The notes: generated by a model from the letters alone, not told the origin. Positions 16,134 to 25,371 are shown, numbered from the stretch's first letter. The stretch: DNA of 64,000 nucleotides from Bacillota bacterium (GCA_023511455.1 JAIMBJ010000002.1:124001-188000); one strand, 5' to 3'. Program-made: numbers and translations.

Positions 16134-17165
16134 TCAGGCATCTTCGCCCATTATCTCTTTACGGGTGATCTCACGCCCTTCCTGCACCGAGCGATAACCT
16201 GCTTCAATCAGCGCGACCACCTGCAGGTTATGCCTGCCGCTGCACAGATACGGTTTGCCCTCGTCCAGAGAGCGGATGTAGTGCAGCATCGCGTTGCCAA
16301 AGGCGTCAGGGGACCACTTGCCCTGAAAGCGGGGACGCAGCTCCGCCGGTGGTTCGGCGGTAACAATGACGAACCCCTCGCTCGTGCCGGTAATCGCACC
16401 TTTATCGCCCTGAATCACTACTTCCTCTACCATGTGCGGGCGAGGCAGGTGTCCGCGATAGCTCCAGTTGTTGATGATACACGCCTGCATGCCGTTCTCG
16501 AAGCGGATGTTCATCACGTTCCACGTATCGCCAACGATGCCCGTTTGCGACGGGTCGCGCCCCATGATGGCGTATGCACTGCGCCAGCTGCCAAACCAGT
16601 GCACCACCAGCGCGAGGTGATGCACACCCATGTCGCTGAGAACCCATCGCTCTTGTTTACCGTAAAAAACGTGCCCGCTCAGGTCAAACCAGTTGCGGTT
16701 CTCAATCTGGCAATAGTAGGGCGTGCCGATGATGCCCTCGCGCAGATACCGTTCCATCACCCGAAAACCAGGCACGAACACCGAGTTCTGGTTCACCATC
16801 AGCGGGATACCCGCTTCCTCCGCAATGGCGACCAGCTGACGTGCGTTCTCGTAGTACTGCTCCAGCGGCTTCTGCACAAACAACGCTTTGCCATACTTCG
16901 CTGCCCAGCGGAAAATCGGCTCGCGCACGTGCAGAAAATGGGGCGCCGCTACATCCACAATCCTCACTTCGGGGTGGGCAATCAGCGACTCCACATCGGT
17001 AGTCGCGATGGGCAATTCCCACTTCGCCTGCATCAGTTTCACCCGCTCGGGGTCAATGTCGGCTCCGCCCACTACCTTCAGCCCCAGATTCCGATAGGCG
17101 GTCAGGTGCGTGTTGGCGATGCCGCCCAATCCCACAATGCCTATACCCCACTGTTCATACACCAT
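16134..17165 (-). CDS. Gfo/Idh/MocA-family oxidoreductase
   Basis: 343 residues. NAD(P)-binding N-terminal Rossmann fold with G-I-V-G-L-G-G-I-A-N-T-H near residue 9 and the dinucleotide acidic residue in G-A-D-I-D-P-E-R. The E-K-P motif usual near residue 95 is present as V-Q-K-P, so the glutamate is replaced by glutamine. A C-terminal alpha/beta substrate domain follows, with S-D-M-G-V-H-H-L-A in the position of the conserved catalytic histidine helix. Likely oxidises a sugar or inositol-type ring hydroxyl; substrate unknown. Forms an operon with the ThuA gene. Confidence 0.88.
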   Translation of the reverse strand: MVYEQWGIGIVGLGGIANTHLTAYRNLGLKVVGGADIDPERVKLMQAKWELPIATTDVESLIAHPEVRIVDVAAPHFLHVREPIFRWAAKYGKALFVQKPLEQYYENARQLVAIAEEAGIPLMVNQNSVFVPGFRVMERYLREGIIGTPYYCQIENRNWFDLSGHVFYGKQERWVLSDMGVHHLALVVHWFGSWRSAYAIMGRDPSQTGIVGDTWNVMNIRFENGMQACIINNWSYRGHLPRPHMVEEVVIQGDKGAITGTSEGFVIVTAEPPAELRPRFQGKWSPDAFGNAMLHYIRSLDEGKPYLCSGRHNLQVVALIEAGYRSVQEGREITRKEIMGEDA

Positions 17166-17300
17166 CTGCGTCTACCCCCTGACCAATATCCGTGATACTC
17201 TTGCTATCCAGAGCGTTCCGCGTTCTTGCTGGCGATTCCTGCCGTGCAGGAAAAGGCATCCTCTTGCTCGAAATCAGGTGGCAGGAGGTGTGACAGGGCG

Positions 17301-18836
17301 ATGAATCTCTTCGAAATGCTTTTACAAACCACGCAGCGCAATCCTGAACAGACCGCACTGATCTTCCGTGACAAGCCTATCTCTTACGGGCAGCTGCTCG
17401 GCGCGGTGAGCGGCGTCGCTAAAGGGTTCAAAGAGCTCGGTGTGGAGAAGGGCGACCGCGTGGCGATACTGTTGCCCAACGTGCCACAGTTTGTGATGGC
17501 GTACTACGCCTGTCAGGCGCTTGGGGCAATCGCCGTGCCTGCCAATCCCCTGCTCAAGCCCGATGAGCTGCGCTACATCTACAACGATGCGGGCGTCAAG
17601 CTGGCTGTGACCATCCCCCTCCTCGCCGATGTCCTGCGCGCAGTGAAGCCACAGGTAGCCTCTCTGCAGCACCTGCTGATGGCGGGTGGTGAGGCTCCCG
17701 ACTTTTTGCCCTTCGATGCGTTGTGGCAGCAGCAGGCTCCCGTGCCCACTCCGCCCGAGTTCAACCCGCGCGAGCATCCCGCCGTGTTCCTCTACACCTC
17801 TGGCACCACTGGCTTTCCCAAAGGGTGCATGCTCAGCCACCGCAACCTGATCGCCAACTGCGAATCGTGCGTGCCGGTGCTGGAAATGTCGCCTCAGGAC
17901 AACTTCTTGACAGTGCTTCCACTCTTCCACGCCTTCGCGGGCACGGTGTGTATGCACCTGTCCATCTATGTCGGGTGCAGCAGCACCCTGCTGGAACGGT
18001 TCAGCCCCGACGGCGCGCTGGAAGCCATCGAAAAGCACCGCTGCACCATCTTCCCCGCGGTGCCCACCATGTTCGCCGCCATCCTGCACTTCCCGCTACC
18101 GCGCGAGTACGATTTGTCTTCATTGCGCGTGTGCGTCTCCGGCGGCGCACCCATGCCCGTCGCGGTGATGGAAGCGTTCGAGAAGCGATTCAATGTGGTG
18201 ATTTTGGAAGGCGACGGACCCACCGAGTGCTCGCCGGTGACGGCGGTGAACCCGCTGAAGGGCGTACGCAAGCCGGGCAGTATCGGCTTGCCGATTCCGG
18301 GCGTCGAGATGAAAATCTTCGACGACAACGATATCGAGGTTCCGGTCGGCGAGCTGGGCGAGATTGTGGTGCGCGGCGAGAACGTGATGCTAGGCTACTA
18401 CAATCAGCCTGAAGCCACCGCCGAAGCCATGCGCAGCGGCTGGTACCATACGGGCGACATCGGCAAGGTAGACGAGGACGGCTACTTCTACATCGTGGAT
18501 CGCAAGAAGGACATGATTATCGTGGGCGGGCTGAACGTCTACCCGCGCGAGGTGGAAGAGGTGTTGCACACGCATCCGGCGGTGGCAGAAGCAGCGGTAG
18601 TGGGTGAATACGACGAACTGCGCGGCGAGGAACCGGTCGCCTATGTGGTGCTCAAACCCGGTGCAGAAGCCACCGAACGGGAGATTATCCGCTACTGCCG
18701 CGAGCGGCTGGCGAATTTCAAGGTGCCCCGGCGCGTGATATTCCGGGAATCGCTGCCCAAGTCCGCCACGGGCAAAATCCTGAAGCGTCTGCTGCGCAAA
18801 GAGCTGGAACAGGAGCAGGGCGCGAGCGCAGGATGA
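17301..18836 (+). CDS. Long-chain acyl-CoA ligase (AMP-forming)
   Basis: 511 residues. Activates a carboxylic acid through an acyl-adenylate and transfers it to CoA. AMP-binding motif Y-T-S-G-T-T-G-F-P-K-G at residues 165-175; the gate region has G-D-G-P-T-E-C-S-P-V-T near 305; W-Y-H-T-G-D-I-G near 380; and the C-terminal catalytic lysine lies in S-A-T-G-K-I-L-K-R. The frame is open further upstream, but CAGGAGGTG sits before the ATG at 17301 and homology starts at M-N-L-F-E-M-L. The stop overlaps the start of the DUF554 gene by 4 nt (ATGA). Fatty-acid chain length cannot be read from sequence. Confidence 0.92.
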   Translation: MNLFEMLLQTTQRNPEQTALIFRDKPISYGQLLGAVSGVAKGFKELGVEKGDRVAILLPNVPQFVMAYYACQALGAIAVPANPLLKPDELRYIYNDAGVKLAVTIPLLADVLRAVKPQVASLQHLLMAGGEAPDFLPFDALWQQQAPVPTPPEFNPREHPAVFLYTSGTTGFPKGCMLSHRNLIANCESCVPVLEMSPQDNFLTVLPLFHAFAGTVCMHLSIYVGCSSTLLERFSPDGALEAIEKHRCTIFPAVPTMFAAILHFPLPREYDLSSLRVCVSGGAPMPVAVMEAFEKRFNVVILEGDGPTECSPVTAVNPLKGVRKPGSIGLPIPGVEMKIFDDNDIEVPVGELGEIVVRGENVMLGYYNQPEATAEAMRSGWYHTGDIGKVDEDGYFYIVDRKKDMIIVGGLNVYPREVEEVLHTHPAVAEAAVVGEYDELRGEEPVAYVVLKPGAEATEREIIRYCRERLANFKVPRRVIFRESLPKSATGKILKRLLRKELEQEQGASAG

Positions 18837-19522
18837 TTGGTACCTTTATCAACACCGCCACGGTGGTTATCGGCACGGGCGTGGGCTTGACGGCGCGACG
18901 TTTCCTCAAGCCCCGCCTGCGCGAGACCACCATGCAAATCATCGGCTTGATGACGCTGATGATTGGCGTGCAGATGAGCCTCAGCGAGAAGAACCCCCTG
19001 CTGCCGCTGGCAAGCCTGCTCATCGGCGCGATGATTGGCGAGGCACTAGATATCGAAGGCAGGCTGGACGCCCTCGGCAACTCGTTGCAGAGACGTTTTA
19101 GCAACGAAGGCGGAAGCACCTTCAGTCAGGCGTTCGTCAGCACCAGTATCCTGTTCTGCGTTGGACCGATGACTATCATGGGATGCATTCAGGATGGTTT
19201 GCGCGGTGACTACAGCCTGTTGCTGGTGAAGAGCCTGCTGGATGGGGTCTCGGCTGCCTTCTTCACCGCCGCACTGGGCTGGGGGGTGTTGTTTTCGGCA
19301 GGCACGGTGCTGGTGGTACAGGGTGCGCTGACACTGGGGGCAGGCTGGGTGGGTAGCGTGCTGACCGAACCGATGAAAAACACCATGGTTTCCACGGGCG
19401 GCTTGATGATGCTGGGGCTGGGCATTCGGTTGCTGAATCTGCGCCAGATTCCGGTGGCAAACTTCCTGCCCGCACTGGTGGTTGCGCCGCTGCTGGTGTG
19501 GCTGGTCAGTTTGTGGCGTTAG
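18833..19522 (+). CDS. DUF554 integral membrane protein
   Basis: 229 residues, six or more hydrophobic segments. The start M-I-G-T-F-I-N-T-A-T-V-V-I-G-T-G-V-G and the internal T-S-I-L-F-C-V-G-P-M-T-I-M-G-C-I-Q-D-G motif are signatures of DUF554 (YdfK-type) proteins, whose function is unknown and probably transport related. It is translationally coupled to the acyl-CoA ligase gene. Its 3' end overlaps the convergent HEAT-TlpA gene by 17 bases. Confidence 0.92.
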   Translation: MIGTFINTATVVIGTGVGLTARRFLKPRLRETTMQIIGLMTLMIGVQMSLSEKNPLLPLASLLIGAMIGEALDIEGRLDALGNSLQRRFSNEGGSTFSQAFVSTSILFCVGPMTIMGCIQDGLRGDYSLLLVKSLLDGVSAAFFTAALGWGVLFSAGTVLVVQGALTLGAGWVGSVLTEPMKNTMVSTGGLMMLGLGIRLLNLRQIPVANFLPALVVAPLLVWLVSLWR

Positions 19523-20684
19523 TCAGCCTGCCGGAGGGTTCGCCTTGCAGCAGGCGAACAATTGCCCGCCGGAAAGTTTCGAAGTCGCGTTCACCGTCCC
19601 AGCGATAACGGATGCGCCCCTGCGCGTCAATCAAGTAGGTGACCGGCACGCCCTGTATCCAGTATCCGGAGACGATCGCTGGAGTAGCCAGCGCCTGGGG
19701 ATAAGTGAGGTTGAACTTCTTGACCCACTCGCGCACCGCACGTTCGCCCTGTGTTTCGTTGACCGCTATGCCTAACATCGCCAGCTGGCTTTCGGGGAAC
19801 GCCTCCCGCACGCGCACCAGCTCGGGCATCTCGGCTTCGCAGGGGGCACACCACGTGCCGTAAAAATGGAGCAACAGTAGCTTTCCCCGATAGTCCGTGA
19901 GACGTTTTCGGGAGTCGTCGATGGTGGTCACTCGGAGAGCTGGGGCGGGGTCCGTACGGGTCGGGTGGATAGGGGATACAGTTGCCCAACGTATTTCTTT
20001 TTCCCAGCGCGACTGCTGCTTTGCCCACCATTGTTTCCACTGGCGAATGACTTCCTGCCGCTTCGCAGGCGGGTCGGAGATTCTGGCGAAGTAAGGCATT
20101 CCCGTCAACTTGCGCAACACTCCCAGCGCGAAGAACCGCACGGTGGCGTCCCTGTCATCCAGCAAGGGTATCACCGCCGGGATGAAGCGCTTTTCGTTGG
20201 CGAAGCGCAGCTGGCTGATAGCGGCGCGGCGAATATCTACATCGTCATCCTTCAGTCCTGCCAGTAACAAGCGCATTCCCTTCTCCCTGTCCATCCGCCA
20301 CAGAGATTCCATCGCGCGTCGGCGTAACGACGAGTAGTTGTCTTCCATCGCGGTTTCCAGCAAGGGAAACGCTTCCCGCACCTTCCAGTCCTCTATCGCT
20401 TCCACTGCGGCGAGGCGTATGAGGGGGTTGGGGCTGCGCAACAGCTCGCGAGCCAGCCTGGCGCGTTCTGCACTGGACAAAGGTGCCATCCTGTCCGCTA
20501 CCTTCACGGCGGTCTCCTCCGCAGTGGGCAACGGCAGATTCTCGCTTTGGCGACTGGCAATGAAAGGGTACGCCATCACAAAAATCACCGCCAGCGCCGC
20601 CATGATAACCAGTGCTCCCCAAAAGGGATGCACTTTCTGAGACTGTTTCTCGCCGTCGGCGCCCGATGATGAGGGATGAGCCAT
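19506..20684 (-). CDS. Membrane-anchored HEAT-repeat / TlpA-type thioredoxin fusion
   Basis: 392 residues in three parts. A cytoplasmic N-terminus and one transmembrane helix (about 22-43) anchor it. Residues ~70-215 form HEAT-like helical repeats (R-x-x-A-x-x-x-L or I-R-R-A-A-I-x-x-L units about every 30 residues). Residues ~250-385 are a TlpA/ResA-like thioredoxin fold with the redox motif W-C279-A-P-C282 and the cis-proline loop G-V-P-V-T-Y-L-I-D. It should act as a thiol reductase on the outer face of the membrane, with the repeats as a docking scaffold. It has its own promoter and is divergent from murJ. Confidence 0.87.
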   Translation of the reverse strand: MAHPSSSGADGEKQSQKVHPFWGALVIMAALAVIFVMAYPFIASRQSENLPLPTAEETAVKVADRMAPLSSAERARLARELLRSPNPLIRLAAVEAIEDWKVREAFPLLETAMEDNYSSLRRRAMESLWRMDREKGMRLLLAGLKDDDVDIRRAAISQLRFANEKRFIPAVIPLLDDRDATVRFFALGVLRKLTGMPYFARISDPPAKRQEVIRQWKQWWAKQQSRWEKEIRWATVSPIHPTRTDPAPALRVTTIDDSRKRLTDYRGKLLLLHFYGTWCAPCEAEMPELVRVREAFPESQLAMLGIAVNETQGERAVREWVKKFNLTYPQALATPAIVSGYWIQGVPVTYLIDAQGRIRYRWDGERDFETFRRAIVRLLQGEPSGRLTNATN

Positions 20685-20733
20685 ATTGAACCTCAGGTCT
20701 TACGTCACTGTCCGGGTTATCTGATTGGTATCG

Positions 20734-20763
20734 ATACTACCACATTTTGGCGCGGGATGTAAA
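20734..20763 (-). promoter_or_regulatory. Promoter of the HEAT-TlpA gene
   Basis: On the minus strand: TTTACA, 18-nt spacer, TAGTAT (plus-strand 20734-20739), about 50 nt before the ATG at 20684. A GAGG ribosome site follows in the leader. Confidence 0.55.
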
Positions 20764-20801
20764 CAATTCAGCCGCCCCCTCTTCAGCGACTCCGTATCCA
20801 T

Positions 20802-20830
20802 TTGACACGGGCAGGAAGGCACAGTACAAT
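20802..20830 (+). promoter_or_regulatory. murJ promoter (near-consensus, leaderless position)
   Basis: A perfect TTGACA at 20802-20807, a 17-nt spacer, and TACAAT at 20825-20830. The murJ ATG at 20841 is only 10 nt beyond the -10 hexamer, so the transcript would start within a few nucleotides of the start codon. Confidence 0.8.
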
Positions 20831-20840
20831 AAGGCTCAGC

Positions 20841-22412
20841 ATGGCTCAAGAGACCCACAAGGTGGCGCGGGCGGCGGCGGTGATGATGGTGGCGATTTTC
20901 GTCAGCCGCGTGTTGGGGCAGCTGCGCGACACCGCCATCGCCGCGTGGTTCGGGCAGAACGCCTATACCGACGTGTATCGGGCGGCGTTCTCCATTCCCG
21001 ATTTGTTGTTCTTCCTCATCGCGGGCGGCGCGCTTTCCTCCTCCTTCGTACCGGTATTCACCGAATACCTCACGCGCGGTCAGGAAGAGGAGGCGTGGAA
21101 GGTCTTTTCGGTGGTAGCCACCTTCATGACGCTGGTCGTCACGGGCTTGGTGCTCATCGGCGAGGTTTTCGCACGTCAGCTGGTCCCGCTAATTGCGCCC
21201 GGTTTTGAGCCGTGGCAGCTGGACATGACCGCCTCACTGACGCGCATCGTCCTGCCCGCGCAAATCTGTTTCTTCTTGGGTGGTCTGATAATGGCAACGC
21301 TGTATGTGCGTGGGCATTTTCTGGTTCCTGCGCTGGGTCCCATCATTTACAATCTGGGCATTATCATCGGAGGCTGGTTGCTGGGAGGGCATCTGGGGGT
21401 TGCCGGGCTATCGTGGGGCGCGCTGGCAGGCGCGGTTGTGGGTAACCTGTTGCTGCAGATGGCTTTCCTGCGTCGGGTGGGGGTACGCTATGCGTTCAGC
21501 CTTGACCTCAAACACCCCGGCGTGGTGAAGGTCGGCAAGCTGGTGCTGCCGGTGATATTGGGGCTATCTTTGCCGCAGGTGTTTGTGTTGATTAACCGCG
21601 CCTTCGCCTCGCTGTTGCCGCCGGGGGCGGTATCTGCGCTGGATAACGCCAATAAACAGATGCAGGCGCCACTGGGCATTTTCGCGCAGGCTATCAGCAT
21701 CGCGGTGTTTCCGACGCTCAGCGCACAGGCCGCGCGGGGCGACATGGAAGCGTTCCGCCGCACCCTACTGCAGGGCTTGCGGGCGTTATGGTTCCTCACC
21801 GTGCCGGTTTCCGTGCTGATGATGGTACTCTCCACCGACATCGTTTCCATCCTTCTTCAATACAAGAAGTTCACCCCGTACGACACGCGCATCACCGCTG
21901 AGGCGCTGGTGTTCTACTGCATCGGTCTGTTCGCCTTCTCCAGTCAGGCGATACTCAACCGCGCGTTCTACGCGGTGCAGGATACGGTGACGCCGGTGGT
22001 CATCGGCACGCTGACCACGCTGGTGTTCGTGCCGTTGAACTGGTGGCTGATGGGTCCTCTGGCGCACAAAGGGCTGGCACTAGCGGGGTCTATCGCCGCG
22101 ATACTGCATGTGGTCTGGATGCTGTACGCGCTGCGCAAGAAGGTGCAGGTACCCGTGCACCAGCTGTGGGTGCCGTTCGCGAAAGTGGTGCTTGCCACCC
22201 TCGCCGCCGGAGCCCTTGGTTACTTTATCAGGCACGGACTGTCTGCCACACTGACCCTGCTACAGTGGCACCCGAAGCTGGTGTCTTTGGTCACTATTGC
22301 AGTGGTCAGCCTGGCGAGCGGTGGGTTATACCTTGCCCTCGCCAGGCTGGTAGGTGCGGAGGAGTTGGAGTATGCGCAGAAAGCCTTACGTAGCCGCTCG
22401 CAGGGAGGCTAG
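20841..22412 (+). CDS. murJ: Lipid II flippase MurJ
   Basis: 523 residues, about 14 transmembrane segments, MATE-like MVF family. Flips undecaprenyl-linked lipid II to the periplasm for peptidoglycan synthesis. The first segments contain F-V-S-R-V-L-G-Q-L-R-D-T-A-I-A-A-W-F-G and D-V-Y-R-A-A-F-S-I-P-D, then G-G-A-L-S-S-S-F-V-P-V-F, all MurJ hallmarks, with the conserved R and D residues of the central cavity. A TTG at 20802 could extend the frame, but that codon is the -35 box of the promoter. No ribosome site of quality precedes the ATG, in keeping with leaderless initiation. The 3' end overlaps the convergent dockerin gene by 4 bases. Confidence 0.94.
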   Translation: MAQETHKVARAAAVMMVAIFVSRVLGQLRDTAIAAWFGQNAYTDVYRAAFSIPDLLFFLIAGGALSSSFVPVFTEYLTRGQEEEAWKVFSVVATFMTLVVTGLVLIGEVFARQLVPLIAPGFEPWQLDMTASLTRIVLPAQICFFLGGLIMATLYVRGHFLVPALGPIIYNLGIIIGGWLLGGHLGVAGLSWGALAGAVVGNLLLQMAFLRRVGVRYAFSLDLKHPGVVKVGKLVLPVILGLSLPQVFVLINRAFASLLPPGAVSALDNANKQMQAPLGIFAQAISIAVFPTLSAQAARGDMEAFRRTLLQGLRALWFLTVPVSVLMMVLSTDIVSILLQYKKFTPYDTRITAEALVFYCIGLFAFSSQAILNRAFYAVQDTVTPVVIGTLTTLVFVPLNWWLMGPLAHKGLALAGSIAAILHVVWMLYALRKKVQVPVHQLWVPFAKVVLATLAAGALGYFIRHGLSATLTLLQWHPKLVSLVTIAVVSLASGGLYLALARLVGAEELEYAQKALRSRSQGG

Positions 22413-23551
22413 TCATCTCCTATCGCACCGAAGTTGCGCACCAGTATGCCAAAGTCGAACAGGTTCACCTCCTCGTCGCCATCGAGGTCGGCGTTGGCGT
22501 CCCAGTTCGAGTCGCCCGACACACTGCCAAACGCCGCCACCATCTGCCCGAAGTCGAGCAGGGTGACCTCATTATCTCCATCGACGTCCCCGTTGGTCAA
22601 CGACGCGGCGAGGCGCACTCTGCCCGACAGGTTTACACCGCTCAGGGTTCGGCGTAGCCAGTGTGATGCCTTCAGGGAGACATCGTATGTGCCTCGCAGA
22701 GAGGTTTCCAAACGAAAACTTCCGTTTTCGTCGAGGGTGAGCATGTGGCGTTCCGCAGGGCTGGTGGAGCTTGGCTCACGCAGCTGCACCTCCACCTGAA
22801 CTCCAGCGGGCGATGCCAGATAATCCTCGAGCGAAACCTGCCCGAACAGCTCGGTTCGCGAGGCCGCAACATGCAAGCGTGCGACCTGCACGGGCAGGTT
22901 TTCGCCAAAGCGATGGTAGCGGGTACTACCGTCGGTAACCAGCAATGAGTTGGGTTTGGTGCGGGTGCTGTCAGGCTGGCTATACACCGTTATCGGTATA
23001 TCCGTGCCCACCGGCGCGTTCTCCGCCAACTTGAGGTAGACGTGTCCCACGAAGAAAGGCTCGTTCACTGTGCTGCCGCCCGGCGCAAGCACTACCCAGA
23101 TTGCACCAGAGGGAGTCTCGACGCTGCTGGCAGAGTCTGTGGGACGCAACAGATTGGCGCGGAGAGGAGGTGTCTGTGTCGAGACAGCGGCTCGCGTCTG
23201 TGCGGTTAGCCCCAGCTGTTGAATCTGCGGATGCCAGAAAGCGTTCTCAGCAACCTCTGAGAGGTTGGGCGTCACTGCCTGGAGGTACGGGTGGTCTATG
23301 CGCAGGTATGCGCTGCACAGATACCAGCGCGTGACGTCACCCTGTGGGACGAAGCGGAAGCCCACACTCAGCCGCACCAACGCACCCGGCTCAACCTCCA
23401 GCGAAGATACCGGTGCGGTTGGCAGGTTCGGAGTCGGTGTCGCGTCCGCCACTGCCGCCGGCGACACATCGAGAAACAGTGTTGGCTGTGCCCACGCGGG
23501 CAGCCACAGGCACAAAGACAAGGATAGAACTATCCAAACTCGGTTTCGCAT
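22409..23551 (-). CDS. Secreted cohesin-like protein with C-terminal double dockerin-type calcium repeat
   Basis: 380 residues with a signal peptide (1-22). Residues ~45-190 have the beta pattern of a cohesin/carbohydrate-binding-like domain (L-V-R-L-S-V-G-F...G-T-D-I-P-I-T-V), low confidence. Residues ~235-310 are a carboxypeptidase-regulatory-like beta domain ending in Y-D-V-S-L-K-A-S-H-W-L-R. The last 65 residues contain two EF-hand-like loops, D-V-D-G-D-N-E-V-T-L-L-D-F-G and D-L-D-G-D-E-E-V-N-L-F-D-F-G, the type I dockerin layout. The same tail ends the protein at 53660-54817. It follows the pseudopilin gene by 12 nt, so the two are co-transcribed. Confidence 0.75.
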   Translation of the reverse strand: MRNRVWIVLSLSLCLWLPAWAQPTLFLDVSPAAVADATPTPNLPTAPVSSLEVEPGALVRLSVGFRFVPQGDVTRWYLCSAYLRIDHPYLQAVTPNLSEVAENAFWHPQIQQLGLTAQTRAAVSTQTPPLRANLLRPTDSASSVETPSGAIWVVLAPGGSTVNEPFFVGHVYLKLAENAPVGTDIPITVYSQPDSTRTKPNSLLVTDGSTRYHRFGENLPVQVARLHVAASRTELFGQVSLEDYLASPAGVQVEVQLREPSSTSPAERHMLTLDENGSFRLETSLRGTYDVSLKASHWLRRTLSGVNLSGRVRLAASLTNGDVDGDNEVTLLDFGQMVAAFGSVSGDSNWDANADLDGDEEVNLFDFGILVRNFGAIGDD

Positions 23552-23563
23552 CGGAGTACCTCC

Positions 23564-24259
23564 CTACTCGCGTCCCGGATGGTGCAGGTCGATGCGTCCA
23601 TCCGGCGTCCAGGTCTGCTCGAAGCGCATCCATTTGGCATGACCGTCCACGAAGGTGTAGTTTGCTCCGCCCAGGTGCCAGGTCATTGCCAGCTCGTCTT
23701 CGGGCAAGAAGAAAGTACCGCAATCGTTGGGCCAGCGCCATGCGCCAGCATGATAGTGGTCAATGGTGGCGTTCGGCTTGGCTTCGGCGATGTAGATGGT
23801 TCGCGCAGGAGCAACCACTGAAGCCAGACTATTGTAGCCAGCACAGTTCGTGGTCAGCTCGTCCACGCCCAATCGTGGCAGCATCCAGAAGTTGGTCACA
23901 TAGCTGGTCTGACGCACCGTTCGGAAGCCGGGCAGAGGCCTTGTCCAGTTGGTGCTGGGGTCCGACGGACAGCGGTAAAGCAGCTTCGTTTTGGTGTACG
24001 GCTCCAGTGACCGCACCCACACCCACGGGGCGTTGGTACCCGTATGCGAATCCAGAGGGAATCGCTCGTCGTAGTCCTGTATATACATGTTGACCGCCAG
24101 CCCCATCTGCCGCATGTTGCTCAGACAGGCAGATTGTCGTGCCTTTTCGCGCGCCTGTGCGAAAACTGGGAACAGAATGGCTGCCAGTATCGCGATAATC
24201 GCAATGACCACCAGCAACTCTATCAGGGTAAAGGCTTGCTTGTGTTGCTGCATCTGCAT
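23564..24259 (-). CDS. Prepilin-type pseudopilin with H-x9-DG motif (DUF1559 group)
   Basis: 231 residues. The N-terminus is a type IV prepilin leader: basic residues then [18 protein letters not shown] with Glu5 of the mature protein. Cleavage is expected between Ala and Phe (here A-F rather than G-F). The C-terminal region has H-x9-D-G ([13 protein letters not shown]), the mark of the large pseudopilin family of Planctomycetes, Verrucomicrobia and Armatimonadota. AAGGAGGT precedes the start. Probable role: minor pilin or secretion pseudopilin. No secretion ATPase or prepilin peptidase lies nearby. Confidence 0.9.
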   Translation of the reverse strand: MQMQQHKQAFTLIELLVVIAIIAILAAILFPVFAQAREKARQSACLSNMRQMGLAVNMYIQDYDERFPLDSHTGTNAPWVWVRSLEPYTKTKLLYRCPSDPSTNWTRPLPGFRTVRQTSYVTNFWMLPRLGVDELTTNCAGYNSLASVVAPARTIYIAEAKPNATIDHYHAGAWRWPNDCGTFFLPEDELAMTWHLGGANYTFVDGHAKWMRFEQTWTPDGRIDLHHPGRE

Positions 24260-24281
24260 CCTTATCCACCTCCTTGGAGAA

Positions 24282-24308
24282 GGGCGGGGGGAAGTAGCCC
24301 CCCTGCCC
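24282..24308 (-). terminator. Hairpin after the DsrE-like gene
   Basis: GGGC-GGGGGG pairs with CCCCCC-(T)-GCCC around loop AAGTAG, between the end of the DsrE-like gene and the ribosome site of the pseudopilin gene. No T-run is seen on the minus strand, so it may attenuate rather than terminate. Confidence 0.5.
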
Positions 24309-24311
24309 AGG

Positions 24312-24716
24312 TTACAGCGAGATGACCATATCGGGCGGATTACTCGCCAGTGCCTGATACAGGTCGGGGAAACAGCCTACCTGCACTCCTTCGACCGTAT
24401 CGACGACGTGGCACTCGGCAGGCTCACGCAACCCCTGTCCTGTGACAGGGTCGCACCATCGAGGTTTGCCTTTCGCCAGGTTGCGCTCCAGAGCGCACAT
24501 GTCGCACATCATCAGCAAGATGTTTCGCTCCTTCGCGACCTTTGCCAGACGCTCCCCGATGGGGTCGCCCTTGCGCAGCACGAACGTGTTGTCATCGAAG
24601 AAGAACATGCCGACGACATCCACGCCGTGTGTGCCCGCCTCCAGCTGGGGCAGAATCATCTGCGCCAGCTTGTAGGACGCCGAGCGCGGCATGATGAACA
24701 CGTAAGCGACTTTCAA
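24312..24716 (-). CDS. DsrE-like small protein (SaoD-like)
   Basis: 134 residues, alpha/beta pattern of the DsrE/DsrF sulfur-relay fold: K-V-A-Y-V-F-I-M at the N-terminus, [12 protein letters not shown] near 35, G-D-P-I-G-E-R-L near 50, and a cysteine-bearing [10 protein letters not shown] near 69. Further cysteines occur near residues 87, 101 and 114. It begins with TTG directly after the stop of the upstream PEP-CTERM gene and has AGGAGGAGG at the right distance, so it is translated from the same transcript. Possible thiol or persulfide carrier; partner unknown. Confidence 0.7.
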   Translation of the reverse strand: MKVAYVFIMPRSASYKLAQMILPQLEAGTHGVDVVGMFFFDDNTFVLRKGDPIGERLAKVAKERNILLMMCDMCALERNLAKGKPRWCDPVTGQGLREPAECHVVDTVEGVQVGCFPDLYQALASNPPDMVISL

Positions 24717-25340
24717 CTATCGCCTCCTCCTGCTCAGCAGCAGCAGTCCCGTACCGGTTGCCAGCACCGCTAAAGAGGCTGGCTCGGGTACCGGGTTGAA
24801 CTTGATAGTGTACACCAGCGAGTTGCCCAGCGCAGTGCCGTCGTGGGCGATGCCGTTGACCAGCTGGAACTGCCACAGCTTCGGGGCAAAATCGGACGTA
24901 GCGAAAACCACATGCTTGTGGACGGACTCCGGGTCATCGGGGTCATACATCAGCGTCAGCTCGCCCACAGTGCCGATACCGAAGATGGGGGCGTCATCAC
25001 CCTCCACCACCCCGAACAGCTCAGAACTGACGAACAGCTGGCGGATAGTGACCTGCTTGAGCATCGGTTCATCGCCGTTTAGCGGGCTGATGGTGTGGTC
25101 GTGGTCTCCATGGGCGAAGTCGAACCCAATATCCACCACGTAGAAGCCAAGCCCTGTTGGCTCCATGTTCACCGTCAGCCAGTACGGCTCTTGCGTGAGC
25201 GGTTCGGGGGACAGAATCGTCAGGACTCCGCCCTCATATCCCAGCAAGAGGTCGCCTTCATGCTCGTCTTCACCTGCGAATGCCCACACGCTCAGCGCGA
25301 GCACAGCGATGAACAGACCGAACAGTCGATACAGTTTCAT
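24717..25340 (-). CDS. PEP-CTERM exported protein, His/Asp-rich
   Basis: 207 residues. Signal peptide 1-22, then E-D-E-H-E-G-D-L-L-L-G-Y-E. The middle has F-A-H-G-D-H-D-H-T, a candidate metal-binding cluster. The C-terminus is a full PEP-CTERM sorting signal: V-P-E-P-A-S-L-A, a hydrophobic helix, then R-R-R-R. It would be sorted to the cell surface by exosortase. The opening E/H-D-x-L-x-G-Y-E motif is shared with the upstream gene product (25372-26307), so the two are paralogues. AAGGAGG precedes the ATG. Precise role unknown; see the neighbouring all3515-like protein for a zinc link. Confidence 0.8.
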   Translation of the reverse strand: MKLYRLFGLFIAVLALSVWAFAGEDEHEGDLLLGYEGGVLTILSPEPLTQEPYWLTVNMEPTGLGFYVVDIGFDFAHGDHDHTISPLNGDEPMLKQVTIRQLFVSSELFGVVEGDDAPIFGIGTVGELTLMYDPDDPESVHKHVVFATSDFAPKLWQFQLVNGIAHDGTALGNSLVYTIKFNPVPEPASLAVLATGTGLLLLSRRRR

Positions 25341-25371
25341 CCGATTTTCCTCCTTTCGTATAGATGTTGGT

